A DNA stretch of 64,000 nt, taken from contig CAZWDO010000001.1 of NCBI GenBank assembly GCA_964632485.1, positions 136,590-200,589 on the forward strand, read 5' to 3'. Made by a program: the position numbers and the translations under genes. Positions 44,787 to 53,484 of this stretch are shown piece by piece. Below the pieces are notes generated by a model. It saw nothing but the letters and a program-made list of their open reading frames with translations. It was not told the DNA's origin and ran no database searches. Within the stretch, counting starts at the first letter, position 1; each line of letters opens with the position of its first letter. The DNA comes from CAZWDO01 sp964632485 [NCBI: uncultured bacterium] (lineage in GTDB: Bacteria; JAGOEH01).

Positions 44787-46775
44787 CTAAAAACTCCAGA
44801 GTGTCCAGACAATGACGATCAGCAAAAAAACTAAACCATAGACGATATAATGTTGCGTGTTACCAGCCTGAATTCCTGAAAACCGACCCAAAAATCTTTG
44901 AATTGCATTTAACAACGGAATAATAATCCCGGTTTCAAGCCAATCTTTAGATTGCCATTCAAAACTGGCAGACGAAGGAAAAAGATCTCGGACTTCAAAC
45001 AATTCCGCGGATTGTTGAACAGTCGGACTTGTCAGCGTGGCCATTGGCTCCACAAAACTAAATCCCGTATATTGAAGACGGGGCGAAAGCTGACCATAAC
45101 CGCAATCCCAGGTAGGTTGGCGTTCAGGCGGTTTTTTCCGAGTAAAAATAAACCGTAAGAAAAAAAACGCGAGTCCGAAACTCAAAATAGCGACTGAGAT
45201 CCACGTCAAGCGATCAACCCAGAGAGGGTAGAGGTTGGCGATTGTTTTCCCAGCGGTGGAAAAACCGAGTTGTTCCACTACCGGAAGAATAAAAGGCAAA
45301 ATCAAACGCGGGAAAAAACCAAAAACAACAATAGCCATTGCCAAAAGCAATTGTGGCCAGTATTCCCGCCACCCGCTTTCAGAACACGGACTTAGAGAAG
45401 GAGTCCGCTTTAAACCCAAAAATTGGATCGAAAACAGTTTACTGAAAGCGATCAGCGCCAAAGATCCAACTACCGCCAAAATGGTCAGCGAAAAAAGTGT
45501 GATAATTGTAATCACGACTGATTCAGAGGCGAATTGATGCAACATCGCCGAATAAATAAAAAATTCTCCAACAAAACCATTCAGGGGCGGCAAGGCGCAT
45601 ATCGCCAAACAACCGATCAGGAATAATCCTCCGGCGCGAGGAAGCTCATGGATCAATCCACCCAAACGTTCAATATTTCGGGTATGGGTTTTTTGGTACA
45701 CGACTCCACTCATATAAAACAACAAAGATTTAAACAACGCGTGATTGAAGGTATGAAACAAAGCCCCGGTAAAGCTTAAAAAAACGACCACTTCATTGCC
45801 ATAAGAGTAAGCAATCATGCCCATGCCGATGGCGATCGCCAGGATTCCCATATTTTCGATACTGGAAAAAGCTAATAGGCGTTTATTATCTTTTTGTAAA
45901 ATGGCTTGCATGATCCCATAAAGGGCGCTGATCATCCCGATGGTCAAAACTCCGAAACCAAGAGAAGGCGCCAAATATTCCGATAAATCGATAACACGCA
46001 GGATTCCATAAATCCCCGTTTTGATCATCAATCCCGACATGATGCCGGAAACAGGAGCAATCGCCGCCGGGTGCGCGCGCGGCAACCAGGTGTGAAATGG
46101 GGTGAAACCGCATTTAAATGCAAACCCGATAAAAGCGAGTATAAAAAAAATGGGAAATAAGGTTGGATACGCGCTAAAATAGGAACGCCAGTCAGAAAAA
46201 CTATAACTACCACATTGCGAAATGATCCAGATAAAAGCGGCTAACAGGAATAAACCTCCCAAATGCATGGCCACCAGATAATAAAGCCCGGCTTGCCGCG
46301 TTTCGTTTTCATGATATTCCAGAATGACCAATGCAAGGGAAAAAAGCGCCATTAGTTCCCAGAAGACAAGAAAAACCAATCCATGTTGGCAAAGAGTTAG
46401 CATAACCATGGAAAGAATGAGCCAGGGAAAAAAGAAAAGATAGCCGCGAATAATAAACGGTTTGGATTGATATGATTTAAGGTAGATGCCGGCGAAGGCA
46501 TATCCGGGCAGGCTCACTGCGGCGAAAAGAAACGAAAAAAAAGCCGATAGGGGGTCCATCACAAAATCGACCGTTCCGAAGGGCGCCGCCAGATTCAAAA
46601 CGCCGGCCATCGTCCCCGAGAAAAACAAAACCGAAACTGAACGGGCGATCACGACCGAGGAACCAAGTAGTAGCCAAAAGCCGCCCCATAGAAAGCGGAA
46701 GCGATAATTAGACAAAAACGCCGCAGTTGAAGCCAGAGTCCAGCTCCCGACCAGAATCGCCAGCATGCTCAACAT
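44787..46775 (-). CDS. Hydrogenase-4-like membrane subunit HyfB (NuoL-type antiporter)
   Basis: A polytopic antiporter-family protein of about 662 residues with around 16 helices. It has FWELMALFSLALVILE (Glu in helix 5), AFKCGFTPFHTWLPRAHPAAIAPVSGIMSG and KRLLAFSSIENMG. The C-terminal extension contains WDCGYG, typical of HyfB/HycC. The start could be TTG 46790, ATG 46775 or ATG 46766; I chose 46775 without a convincing Shine-Dalgarno. It overlaps the NuoB-like gene by a few bases. Confidence 0.9.
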   Translation of the reverse strand: MLSMLAILVGSWTLASTAAFLSNYRFRFLWGGFWLLLGSSVVIARSVSVLFFSGTMAGVLNLAAPFGTVDFVMDPLSAFFSFLFAAVSLPGYAFAGIYLKSYQSKPFIIRGYLFFFPWLILSMVMLTLCQHGLVFLVFWELMALFSLALVILEYHENETRQAGLYYLVAMHLGGLFLLAAFIWIISQCGSYSFSDWRSYFSAYPTLFPIFFILAFIGFAFKCGFTPFHTWLPRAHPAAIAPVSGIMSGLMIKTGIYGILRVIDLSEYLAPSLGFGVLTIGMISALYGIMQAILQKDNKRLLAFSSIENMGILAIAIGMGMIAYSYGNEVVVFLSFTGALFHTFNHALFKSLLFYMSGVVYQKTHTRNIERLGGLIHELPRAGGLFLIGCLAICALPPLNGFVGEFFIYSAMLHQFASESVVITIITLFSLTILAVVGSLALIAFSKLFSIQFLGLKRTPSLSPCSESGWREYWPQLLLAMAIVVFGFFPRLILPFILPVVEQLGFSTAGKTIANLYPLWVDRLTWISVAILSFGLAFFFLRFIFTRKKPPERQPTWDCGYGQLSPRLQYTGFSFVEPMATLTSPTVQQSAELFEVRDLFPSSASFEWQSKDWLETGIIIPLLNAIQRFLGRFSGIQAGNTQHYIVYGLVFLLIVIVWTLWSF

Positions 46776-47533
46776 TTGGCGCCCAGCCAATCCAAAATTC
46801 CATTAATAACCGTCAATGGATGCGGTGGGCAGCCGGGAATATAAAGCGCCGGGGTATGCTCGTTCAGGAATGAACGTTCGAGCGCGGGAGAAGAGGAGAA
46901 AACGCCGCCACTAATAGCGCAGCTCCCCAACAGAATAAGCATTTTCGGAGATGGAATGGCTTCCCAGGTTCCCAGCAAGGCAGGCGCCATATTAGCGCTG
47001 ATGGGACCGGAAAGAATCAAACCATCGGCATGGCGGGGCGAAGCGACGACCTCCACGCCGTAGCGGTGCATATCAAAATTTGGATTGCCGCAGGCATTCA
47101 GCTCCATCTCACAGCCATTGCATCCGGCCGCTGAAACGGAACGTAGTTTTAAAGACCGCTTAAATATCTTAAATATATCGGCCAACGGATCAAATGCGCG
47201 GCGGCGATAATTCGTTTCATCCATTGTCGGATCCACGATCAACTTTGCGCGGGACGACGCCGACAGATAGTGGCTGTTGGAAAAACGGAAATCGGGACGG
47301 TTGAGACAACGGACACAGGCCCCGCAGAAGACACAGCGGCCCAAGTCCATAGCGGGAGAATCGCCGGAAAAAGCCCCGCTAGGGCAGACCGATCGGCATC
47401 GACTAAGTTCATCGGGCGCCATTTCCGCCGGAATGAGCGGTAAACCGCGAAAAGACTCGTTGACCCGCGCCGCGCGGGGATTGGGTACGGCCTGATATCC
47501 ATGCTTCCAGCGCGCTTTCAATAAATCCCACAT
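46769..47533 (-). CDS. Ehr-type small subunit: ferredoxin domain fused to NuoB-like subunit
   Basis: The 254-residue protein has an N-terminal ferredoxin-like part with Cys46 and Cys50 (CRSVCP) and Cys67, 70, 73 and 76 (CVFCGACVRC), enough for one [4Fe-4S] cluster. The NuoB/HyfI domain has Cys138 and Cys141 (GCNGCE), Cys205 (GSC) and Cys235 (PGCPP), the full set for the proximal cluster N2. So the electron path to the large subunit is intact. The start at 47533 has AGGAG nine bases upstream. In E. coli hydrogenase-4 these functions are on two proteins, HyfH and HyfI. Confidence 0.9.
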   Translation of the reverse strand: MWDLLKARWKHGYQAVPNPRAARVNESFRGLPLIPAEMAPDELSRCRSVCPSGAFSGDSPAMDLGRCVFCGACVRCLNRPDFRFSNSHYLSASSRAKLIVDPTMDETNYRRRAFDPLADIFKIFKRSLKLRSVSAAGCNGCEMELNACGNPNFDMHRYGVEVVASPRHADGLILSGPISANMAPALLGTWEAIPSPKMLILLGSCAISGGVFSSSPALERSFLNEHTPALYIPGCPPHPLTVINGILDWLGAKC

Positions 47534-47544
47534 AATCGTCGCTC

Positions 47545-49041
47545 CTACAAATCGAAACCGCAATAAGACAGATTAAAACTTTTATTACACAAGGGGAAAT
47601 CGGAAATACCATTTGCGCGAACCGACATGGCCAACGCATTCCAATTATGAAAAGAGGGATCGATAATTTTGTAACAAATCACCTGTCCCGTTTCATCTGT
47701 GATAACCGCATGGAGAATCTCGCCGCGCCACCCTTCAACCAGGGATAAAGTAAGCGAATCGGCGGCGGGTAATGGAATATCCTGAACAAGCGGATTCACG
47801 GGCGGTATATGGTTTAAAATATCTAATATCCAATGAATAGAATCACTGATTTCCAAATATCGCAACCAGGCCCGGGCATAAACATCCCCCGAGTCCAAAA
47901 CCCGCATAGGGATCGGAAACTCGGTATAACAACCCGAAGGATGGTTATTGCGCGCATCGCGTTTAAGATTGCTGGAACGGGCCGCCATACCCACCAGACC
48001 CAAAGACAAAGCAGTCTCTTCCGTCACCACCCCTGTCTGTTCCAAACGGGAAAGCGTTCCGGAATTATTAAACATAGTAGCAGCGACCTGCCGGACTTGT
48101 ATCCAAATATCGGTTAAATTATTTTTGATCAGTTCTTTTTCAGTTTCATCAATCCCGAAGAGAACGCCACCCGGACGGATCCACCCCCGGCCAAAGCGAC
48201 TGCCGCAAATCGCCAGACTGGTATTAATCACGCGGGTACGCTGAACGCCGAACATGGAACTCCCCGGCAAATAGGCAATATCATTGGCAATCGCGGCCAG
48301 ATCACCCAAATGAACGCCAATACGTTCCAGCTCCAGCGCGATGCCGCGAATAAACTGGATCGAGGAATTAAGCTTATACCCCGCCAGCGTTTCCACAGCC
48401 TGGGCATAAGCGGTAGCATGCCCGATAACGGTATCCCCTACAATCGATTCGGCCAGAACCGCTTTGTCGCGAATATCCCCCTTAAGGAAAAGTGTTTGCG
48501 CCTGGCGATGTTGATAACCCAACTGGATTTCAAGATGGCGGACCTGTTCCCCCGCGCAGCAAAAACGGAAATGCCCGGGCTCGATCACACCGGCATGCAC
48601 CGGCCCAACACCGACTTCATGGATCGCTTCGCCTTCAATATGAAAAAAAGGATAATTGGCCATTGTTTGCGAACTATCATAGCGATTATGCGAATAGCGG
48701 ACCGGTTTCAACCAGGGATGCCCATCCGGCACGATACCCCAATCCTCATACAATTCGCGTTCAAAAAGATGAAATTCCGGAATTTGGCAAGTCAGGGACG
48801 GATAATGACGGTCATCTAACTGATTTAAAAAGAATGAAGCCACGGCCAGTTTCCCGCGTTCATCATTCGATAACGCTACATAGACGCTCAATCCCCCATT
48901 GTCAGGATGGGCCCAGACGGCTAAAAGGCGGGGATATGAGGTAAAGCATGCGCGTACCTGTTGATGGAGGGTTTTAAAGGGAAAAACGGGAATTTCAGCG
49001 CGTTTGACGCGACGCGCATTTCGGGTTACACACCATTCCAT
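47545..49041 (-). CDS. Ehr-type large subunit (NuoC-NuoD fusion) without Ni-Fe ligands
   Basis: A 498-residue HyfG/HycE relative: NuoC-like domain (about 1-125, with ELYEDWGIVPDGHPW) fused to a NuoD/hydrogenase large-subunit domain. In true hydrogenases four cysteines hold Ni-Fe in RxCGxC and DPCxxC. Here the aligned positions are Val201 and Thr204 (AESIVGDTVIGH) and Ser463 and Asn466 (DPSFHN). Hydrogen activation is therefore not expected. It is the first gene of the operon, with AAGGA before its ATG and a consensus-like promoter with an inverted repeat upstream. This matches the energy-converting-hydrogenase-related (Ehr) class, whose reaction is unknown. Confidence 0.88.
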   Translation of the reverse strand: MEWCVTRNARRVKRAEIPVFPFKTLHQQVRACFTSYPRLLAVWAHPDNGGLSVYVALSNDERGKLAVASFFLNQLDDRHYPSLTCQIPEFHLFERELYEDWGIVPDGHPWLKPVRYSHNRYDSSQTMANYPFFHIEGEAIHEVGVGPVHAGVIEPGHFRFCCAGEQVRHLEIQLGYQHRQAQTLFLKGDIRDKAVLAESIVGDTVIGHATAYAQAVETLAGYKLNSSIQFIRGIALELERIGVHLGDLAAIANDIAYLPGSSMFGVQRTRVINTSLAICGSRFGRGWIRPGGVLFGIDETEKELIKNNLTDIWIQVRQVAATMFNNSGTLSRLEQTGVVTEETALSLGLVGMAARSSNLKRDARNNHPSGCYTEFPIPMRVLDSGDVYARAWLRYLEISDSIHWILDILNHIPPVNPLVQDIPLPAADSLTLSLVEGWRGEILHAVITDETGQVICYKIIDPSFHNWNALAMSVRANGISDFPLCNKSFNLSYCGFDL

Positions 49042-49051
49042 GGGTTCATCC

Positions 49052-49089
49052 TTGTAGAATTGCGAGCAAATATATGAAAAATTCTACAA
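49052..49089. promoter_or_regulatory. 10-bp inverted repeat around the Ehr operon -10, candidate operator
   Basis: TTGTAGAATT (49052-49061) and AATTCTACAA (49080-49089) are perfect reverse complements 18 bases apart, with the -10 (49069-49074) between them. The arm spacing corresponds to about 2.7 helical turns centre to centre. No adjacent regulator gene is evident. Confidence 0.6.
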
Positions 49090-49097
49090 TTTGTCAA
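49069..49097 (-). promoter_or_regulatory. Promoter of the Ehr operon
   Basis: Minus-strand TTGACA (49097-49092), 17 bases, TATATT (49074-49069). The predicted start is near 49062, about 20 bases before the large-subunit ATG at 49041, where AAGGA provides a Shine-Dalgarno. Confidence 0.72.
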
Positions 49098-49186
49098 GAG
49101 GATTACTCCCTTAATAATGGAGATTTATTTATTTTTTGACTAAATATTCAATTTACAAATCCACTGAAGGGTGGGGAAAAATGCTA

Positions 49187-50761
49187 TTACTTATACGGAA
49201 TACGGATAATAAACGTTGTTCCCTCTTGCTTTTTACTCACAATCTCGAATTTTGCCTGGTAGGGCTGCAGTAAATTATAGGCGCTCGACAATCCCAATCC
49301 GGTTCCTGTTGGAGTATCGTCATTCGCGGCAATCGGCTTAGTGGTAAAAAATGGTGAAAAAATTTTATCCAGATTTTCTGTTTCAATACCACATCCCGTA
49401 TCGCCTATTTCAATACAAATATAATTCTCCTGAGCGAATGTTCGAACTTTTAATTGTTTTTTTGGAGAGTGATACATTGAATCCAGCGCATTTTTAATAA
49501 TATTCAGCAACCCTTGACTGAAATCGCTATAAATTCCTTCAATTTTCGGTAAGCTCTCGTCCAAAATGAAGATTTTTTCAATTTTATGTTTAAAATTTTG
49601 ATCAGCTTCTAAAAATTGTAATTCCTGAGTTAAAAGATACGATATATCGATCGGTTGTTTTTTTATATTTTGTTCCTGCCGGCCTTTGTACATCATATTT
49701 TTAATGATGTCATTCATCTTATTAGCTTGGGCGATAATATTTTCAGCTTCTCTTAGATTTGGAATTTTTCTCAGTACCAGCTCAGCCGATCCACGGATCA
49801 CAGTCAAAGGATTGCATAAATTATGAGCGATTCCCGATGTCAGCATTCCAATTGATGCCAATTTGGATTGATGTAATAGCTCAATTTCTAGCTCATGCTG
49901 TTTTTTTTCCATTTTTTTTCGCGCGGTAATATCACGCACGATTACCTGAATAGCGGATTTCCCTTTATATTCGATATAGCTTAAACTTGCCTCGATATCG
50001 ATTTTTCCGCCTGTTTTAGTTAAAGCGATAACTTCGCAGTTAATTGGGAAATTCTCTTTCTGTCTCATCAACAGGCATTGTTTCTGATAAAAAAGTAAAC
50101 TCTCAGGAGCGATCAATTGGCTGAAATCAAAATTGTCCCCATAAATATCTTCATCATCATATTTAAAAATCTGCTTCAACTTTGGATTACTGAAAAGAAT
50201 CTTCGAATCCTGGATCAAGCAAATCCCTTCATTGGACTGTTCAACCAATACTTTATATTTCTCTTCTGATTCTTTAAGTTGTTGATTAAAACGAGTTAAC
50301 TCCTGGACTTGCTTTTCCAAATGATTCACAAGCTTCTGACTATATTCACGCAAATAAATTGTTTCTTCGGTCTGTTCAACTTTTTCTACCTTTCCCTGGA
50401 GAAATTCCTCAACCTGGGAAGTAAACATAAAAGGATCGACTGGTTTTGCGATAAAACCATCGCAACCAGCGGTCAAGGCCATTTCTTTATCGCCTCGCAT
50501 CGTTTTTGCCGTTAAGGCGACAATGGGAATTCTTTCCATTCCTTTTATACTCTTCATCCGGGTGGCGCACTCCTCTCCGGAAAGCCCCGGGATATTCATA
50601 TCCATCAATACTAAGTCCGGACTTTGCTTATTAGCCAGTTCAAGTCCGGTCAACCCGTCTTCAGCGCCGATCACTTCATAACCATCCCTTTCCAGGAGGG
50701 CTTGCACCAAACGGAAATTATCCGGATTATCCTCAATATACAAAATTTTTCCTTTAACCAT
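49187..50761 (-). CDS. Histidine kinase with N-terminal receiver and PAS domains (REC-PAS-HK)
   Basis: The 524-residue cytoplasmic protein has a receiver (residues 1-118, phospho-acceptor Asp in LVLMDMNIPG), a coiled coil (about 125-165), a PAS domain (about 165-285, EGICLIQDSKILFSNP), and a kinase core with His313 in GIAHNLCNP and an ATPase domain (DTGCGIE, GTGLGLSS). It has no membrane segment and no DNA-binding domain. A receiver ahead of a kinase is typical of mid-relay proteins. It lies 48 bases after the transmembrane hybrid kinase and is probably its partner. Confidence 0.9.
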   Translation of the reverse strand: MVKGKILYIEDNPDNFRLVQALLERDGYEVIGAEDGLTGLELANKQSPDLVLMDMNIPGLSGEECATRMKSIKGMERIPIVALTAKTMRGDKEMALTAGCDGFIAKPVDPFMFTSQVEEFLQGKVEKVEQTEETIYLREYSQKLVNHLEKQVQELTRFNQQLKESEEKYKVLVEQSNEGICLIQDSKILFSNPKLKQIFKYDDEDIYGDNFDFSQLIAPESLLFYQKQCLLMRQKENFPINCEVIALTKTGGKIDIEASLSYIEYKGKSAIQVIVRDITARKKMEKKQHELEIELLHQSKLASIGMLTSGIAHNLCNPLTVIRGSAELVLRKIPNLREAENIIAQANKMNDIIKNMMYKGRQEQNIKKQPIDISYLLTQELQFLEADQNFKHKIEKIFILDESLPKIEGIYSDFSQGLLNIIKNALDSMYHSPKKQLKVRTFAQENYICIEIGDTGCGIETENLDKIFSPFFTTKPIAANDDTPTGTGLGLSSAYNLLQPYQAKFEIVSKKQEGTTFIIRIPYK

Positions 50762-50809
50762 AATAACTCCTCAGTGTCCTTCTTTTCCAGTGATACTCAT
50801 TTTCGATCC

Positions 50810-53467
50810 CTATCCGATTAAATGCGTGATCTGTTCAAGAAATTCCTCTTTATTCAATCCATTCTTACTGACAATTTCAACAGCATATTGACTGAGTTGA
50901 TTCTTTTCAGATAAAGACAACTCTTTAGCTGTCAATACAATAACGGGTATATATTCAGTTTTTTTATCCTTTTTCAATTGCGTTACTACTTCAAACCCAT
51001 CCATTCCCGGCATCATGATATCCAGAATAATGGCCTGAGGTTCAAATTCTCTGATCATTTCAATTCCTGATTTACCGTTATAGGCTTTTAAAGTCATATA
51101 ATTCGCCTGCTCTAAAATCCGGCTCATCAGGATCACATCATTAATATTATCATCAATGATCACGATGTGCCCTTTGGGAATATGGATCTTTGACAATACA
51201 CTCAAAAGATCGTTCCGGCTGATTGGCTTAACGATATAAGCCTCTGCTCCAAGGTTAAAAGCCATGTGCTTATCTTCAATAATGGAACATGCGATTACCG
51301 GAATATCTTTCGTTTGGGATGCCGATTTAATCTGCTTTAACAGCTCCAGTCCATGACTTTGGAAATGGAGGAAATCCAGGATGACTGCCGATGGTTTTAT
51401 CTCAGAAATTTTTGTAATGGAAAAATTTTTTTCTGACAATGAATAAATTTCATAATTTTTATCGCTTAAATACTCTTTGTAAATTTTAACAAATGCGGGT
51501 TCATCTTCGATGATCAAAACCACTTTTTTATTGGGGTTTATAGTTTTTTCGGTTGCCTCATTTCGCTCGGAAGGTAATGTAAAATAAAACGTCGTGCCGA
51601 TTTCGGGTTGACTTTCCAACCAAATCTGCCCACCCATCATTTCAACAAAGCGTTTTGAAATTGCCATTCCCAGTCCGGTACCGCCTTTATTTTTAGCAAG
51701 CGCGCTCTCAGTTTGGCGAAACTCTTCAAACACTTTTGAATAATCTTCTTCTTTAATGCCGCAACCGGTATCTTTCACCCAAATTTTGAGATATTCATCA
51801 TTTTGGGTTAAAACAACACCGGAACTGATTGTTCCGGAATCAGTAAATTTGGCCGCGTTGCTAAGAATATTCAATAAAACCTGCCGAGTGCGAAACTCAT
51901 CGGCACAGGCCCATACCGCCTTTTGGGAAAGACTCATTTTTAACTCAATATTTTTCCCTTTAATCAAAACACGGCATGTCGACATCGCGCTATTAATCAG
52001 ATTTGTCAGATTAAACGGCTTAATCTCAATTTCCATTTTCCCCGCTTCGATTTTTGAAAGATCCAGAATATCATTGATCAAATTCAGCAAATGTTTTCCA
52101 TTATTATAGATGGTCGTAAGGTCCTGAAGATGGCGATCACTCAAATCCTGATCAGTATTTTGCATCATCAGCCCGGAAAAACCGATAATAGAATTCAGAG
52201 GGGTTCTCAATTCATGAGACATATTGGTCAGAAAAACCGATTTCATTCGATCTGCCTCTTTAACTTTTTCAATAGAATCGTGAAGTTTTTTATTCACCTG
52301 CTGCAGATCAATCGTACGTTCATGAACCTTTACTTCCAGTTCTTTATTATAGTTTTCGATTTCATGATTTTTTAATGCAATTTCCTGATTTTTGATTTCC
52401 AAATTTTTCGCCATTTCATTAAACGATTGGGCCAGGAGGCCGAATTCATCATAGCGCTGGATTTGAATCCGGCTGTTCAGATTACCTTCCCCGACCCGCC
52501 TGGCGCCATCTATCAATTGGGTTAAAGATTGAGTGAATTCGCGGGCGATAAAATAGCCCATGATAAATGTGAGAATGGAAACCAATAAAACACTTAAAAT
52601 CAATATATATAAAGAAGCAGTTTTAGCTTTTTTTATCGTTTCGTTTTGTACACCAATAGCGAGCGCCCCTATCGGCTGTCCAATAATATCTAAAAGAGGA
52701 GCAGCCGCCACTCGATAGGAACGTCCCTGGATTGTTAAGAATTGATAATAATTTTCATTCAATTTAAAAATTTGGTGGAGTTGCAATACATTTAAGGGAA
52801 TATCGTAAAAGCGTTGGCCATTTTGATCAAAAAAAGAGGTGGATACAATTTCATTATTCGTAAAAAAAACTACTTCACTTTTTGATGCATCCTTGATTAA
52901 ATCAGCAAATTCATTGGATAAGGGATAACTGACAATTACCGCTCCCAACACGTTCAGGGAAATACGATCGATAATCGGAGAGATGGACCGAATTATCAAA
53001 CAGTTATTGTGGCTCTCAAGCAGTGTTTGCTTTTTGAATTCCAGTGCATCGTTGATCAAAGCGGATCGATCGGGAGAATAATATTGATCAATTCCTTCGA
53101 TAACAGCATGACTTCGCGCGATAATATCGCCTTGTTGGTCCGCCACTTCAATCAAAGCCATAAACCAATAATCTATTTTAGAATCTAAAAGCTCCTGAAG
53201 ATTTTTCTTTTTATTCAGAATATTTTTTACTTCGTCCAATTCAGTTAAAAGGTTGGCAATATTATTGCTTTGCTCCAAATAATTGGCGATGAAATTCTCC
53301 GCATCTGAAAGACTTCGATCAGTTTGTTCTTCGATCCCCTGTTCGACTTTATCGAAAATCATTCGTGTGGAAATCAGCATGGTTACGATTAAGGGAAATA
53401 GTACCATCAAAGAAAAAATCAGAATCAGTCTGGCGCGGATTTTTAATTGACGAAAAAAAGAAAACAT
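50810..53467 (-). CDS. Transmembrane hybrid histidine kinase with two receivers
   Basis: A protein of about 885 residues: first membrane helix (about 11-34), a periplasmic sensor of roughly 230 residues of the Cache type, second helix (LYILILSVLLVSILTFIMG), HAMP, coiled coil, HisKA with His418 in MSHELRTPLNS, ATPase domain, then two receivers with Asp in VILDFLHF and IILDIMMPGMDG. The ATG at 53467 is chosen because AAGGAG lies nine bases upstream; a GTG at 53488 would overlap the binding-protein stop. It sits directly downstream of two peptide-type binding proteins, which could present ligand to its periplasmic domain. Confidence 0.92.
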   Translation of the reverse strand: MFSFFRQLKIRARLILIFSLMVLFPLIVTMLISTRMIFDKVEQGIEEQTDRSLSDAENFIANYLEQSNNIANLLTELDEVKNILNKKKNLQELLDSKIDYWFMALIEVADQQGDIIARSHAVIEGIDQYYSPDRSALINDALEFKKQTLLESHNNCLIIRSISPIIDRISLNVLGAVIVSYPLSNEFADLIKDASKSEVVFFTNNEIVSTSFFDQNGQRFYDIPLNVLQLHQIFKLNENYYQFLTIQGRSYRVAAAPLLDIIGQPIGALAIGVQNETIKKAKTASLYILILSVLLVSILTFIMGYFIAREFTQSLTQLIDGARRVGEGNLNSRIQIQRYDEFGLLAQSFNEMAKNLEIKNQEIALKNHEIENYNKELEVKVHERTIDLQQVNKKLHDSIEKVKEADRMKSVFLTNMSHELRTPLNSIIGFSGLMMQNTDQDLSDRHLQDLTTIYNNGKHLLNLINDILDLSKIEAGKMEIEIKPFNLTNLINSAMSTCRVLIKGKNIELKMSLSQKAVWACADEFRTRQVLLNILSNAAKFTDSGTISSGVVLTQNDEYLKIWVKDTGCGIKEEDYSKVFEEFRQTESALAKNKGGTGLGMAISKRFVEMMGGQIWLESQPEIGTTFYFTLPSERNEATEKTINPNKKVVLIIEDEPAFVKIYKEYLSDKNYEIYSLSEKNFSITKISEIKPSAVILDFLHFQSHGLELLKQIKSASQTKDIPVIACSIIEDKHMAFNLGAEAYIVKPISRNDLLSVLSKIHIPKGHIVIIDDNINDVILMSRILEQANYMTLKAYNGKSGIEMIREFEPQAIILDIMMPGMDGFEVVTQLKKDKKTEYIPVIVLTAKELSLSEKNQLSQYAVEIVSKNGLNKEEFLEQITHLIG

Positions 53468-53484
53468 CAAATTCCGCTCCTTAT

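Noticed and set aside
47545-49041. Annotation of the large subunit as a [NiFe] hydrogenase
   Set aside because: All four Ni-Fe cysteine positions are substituted, so hydrogenase activity cannot be supported.
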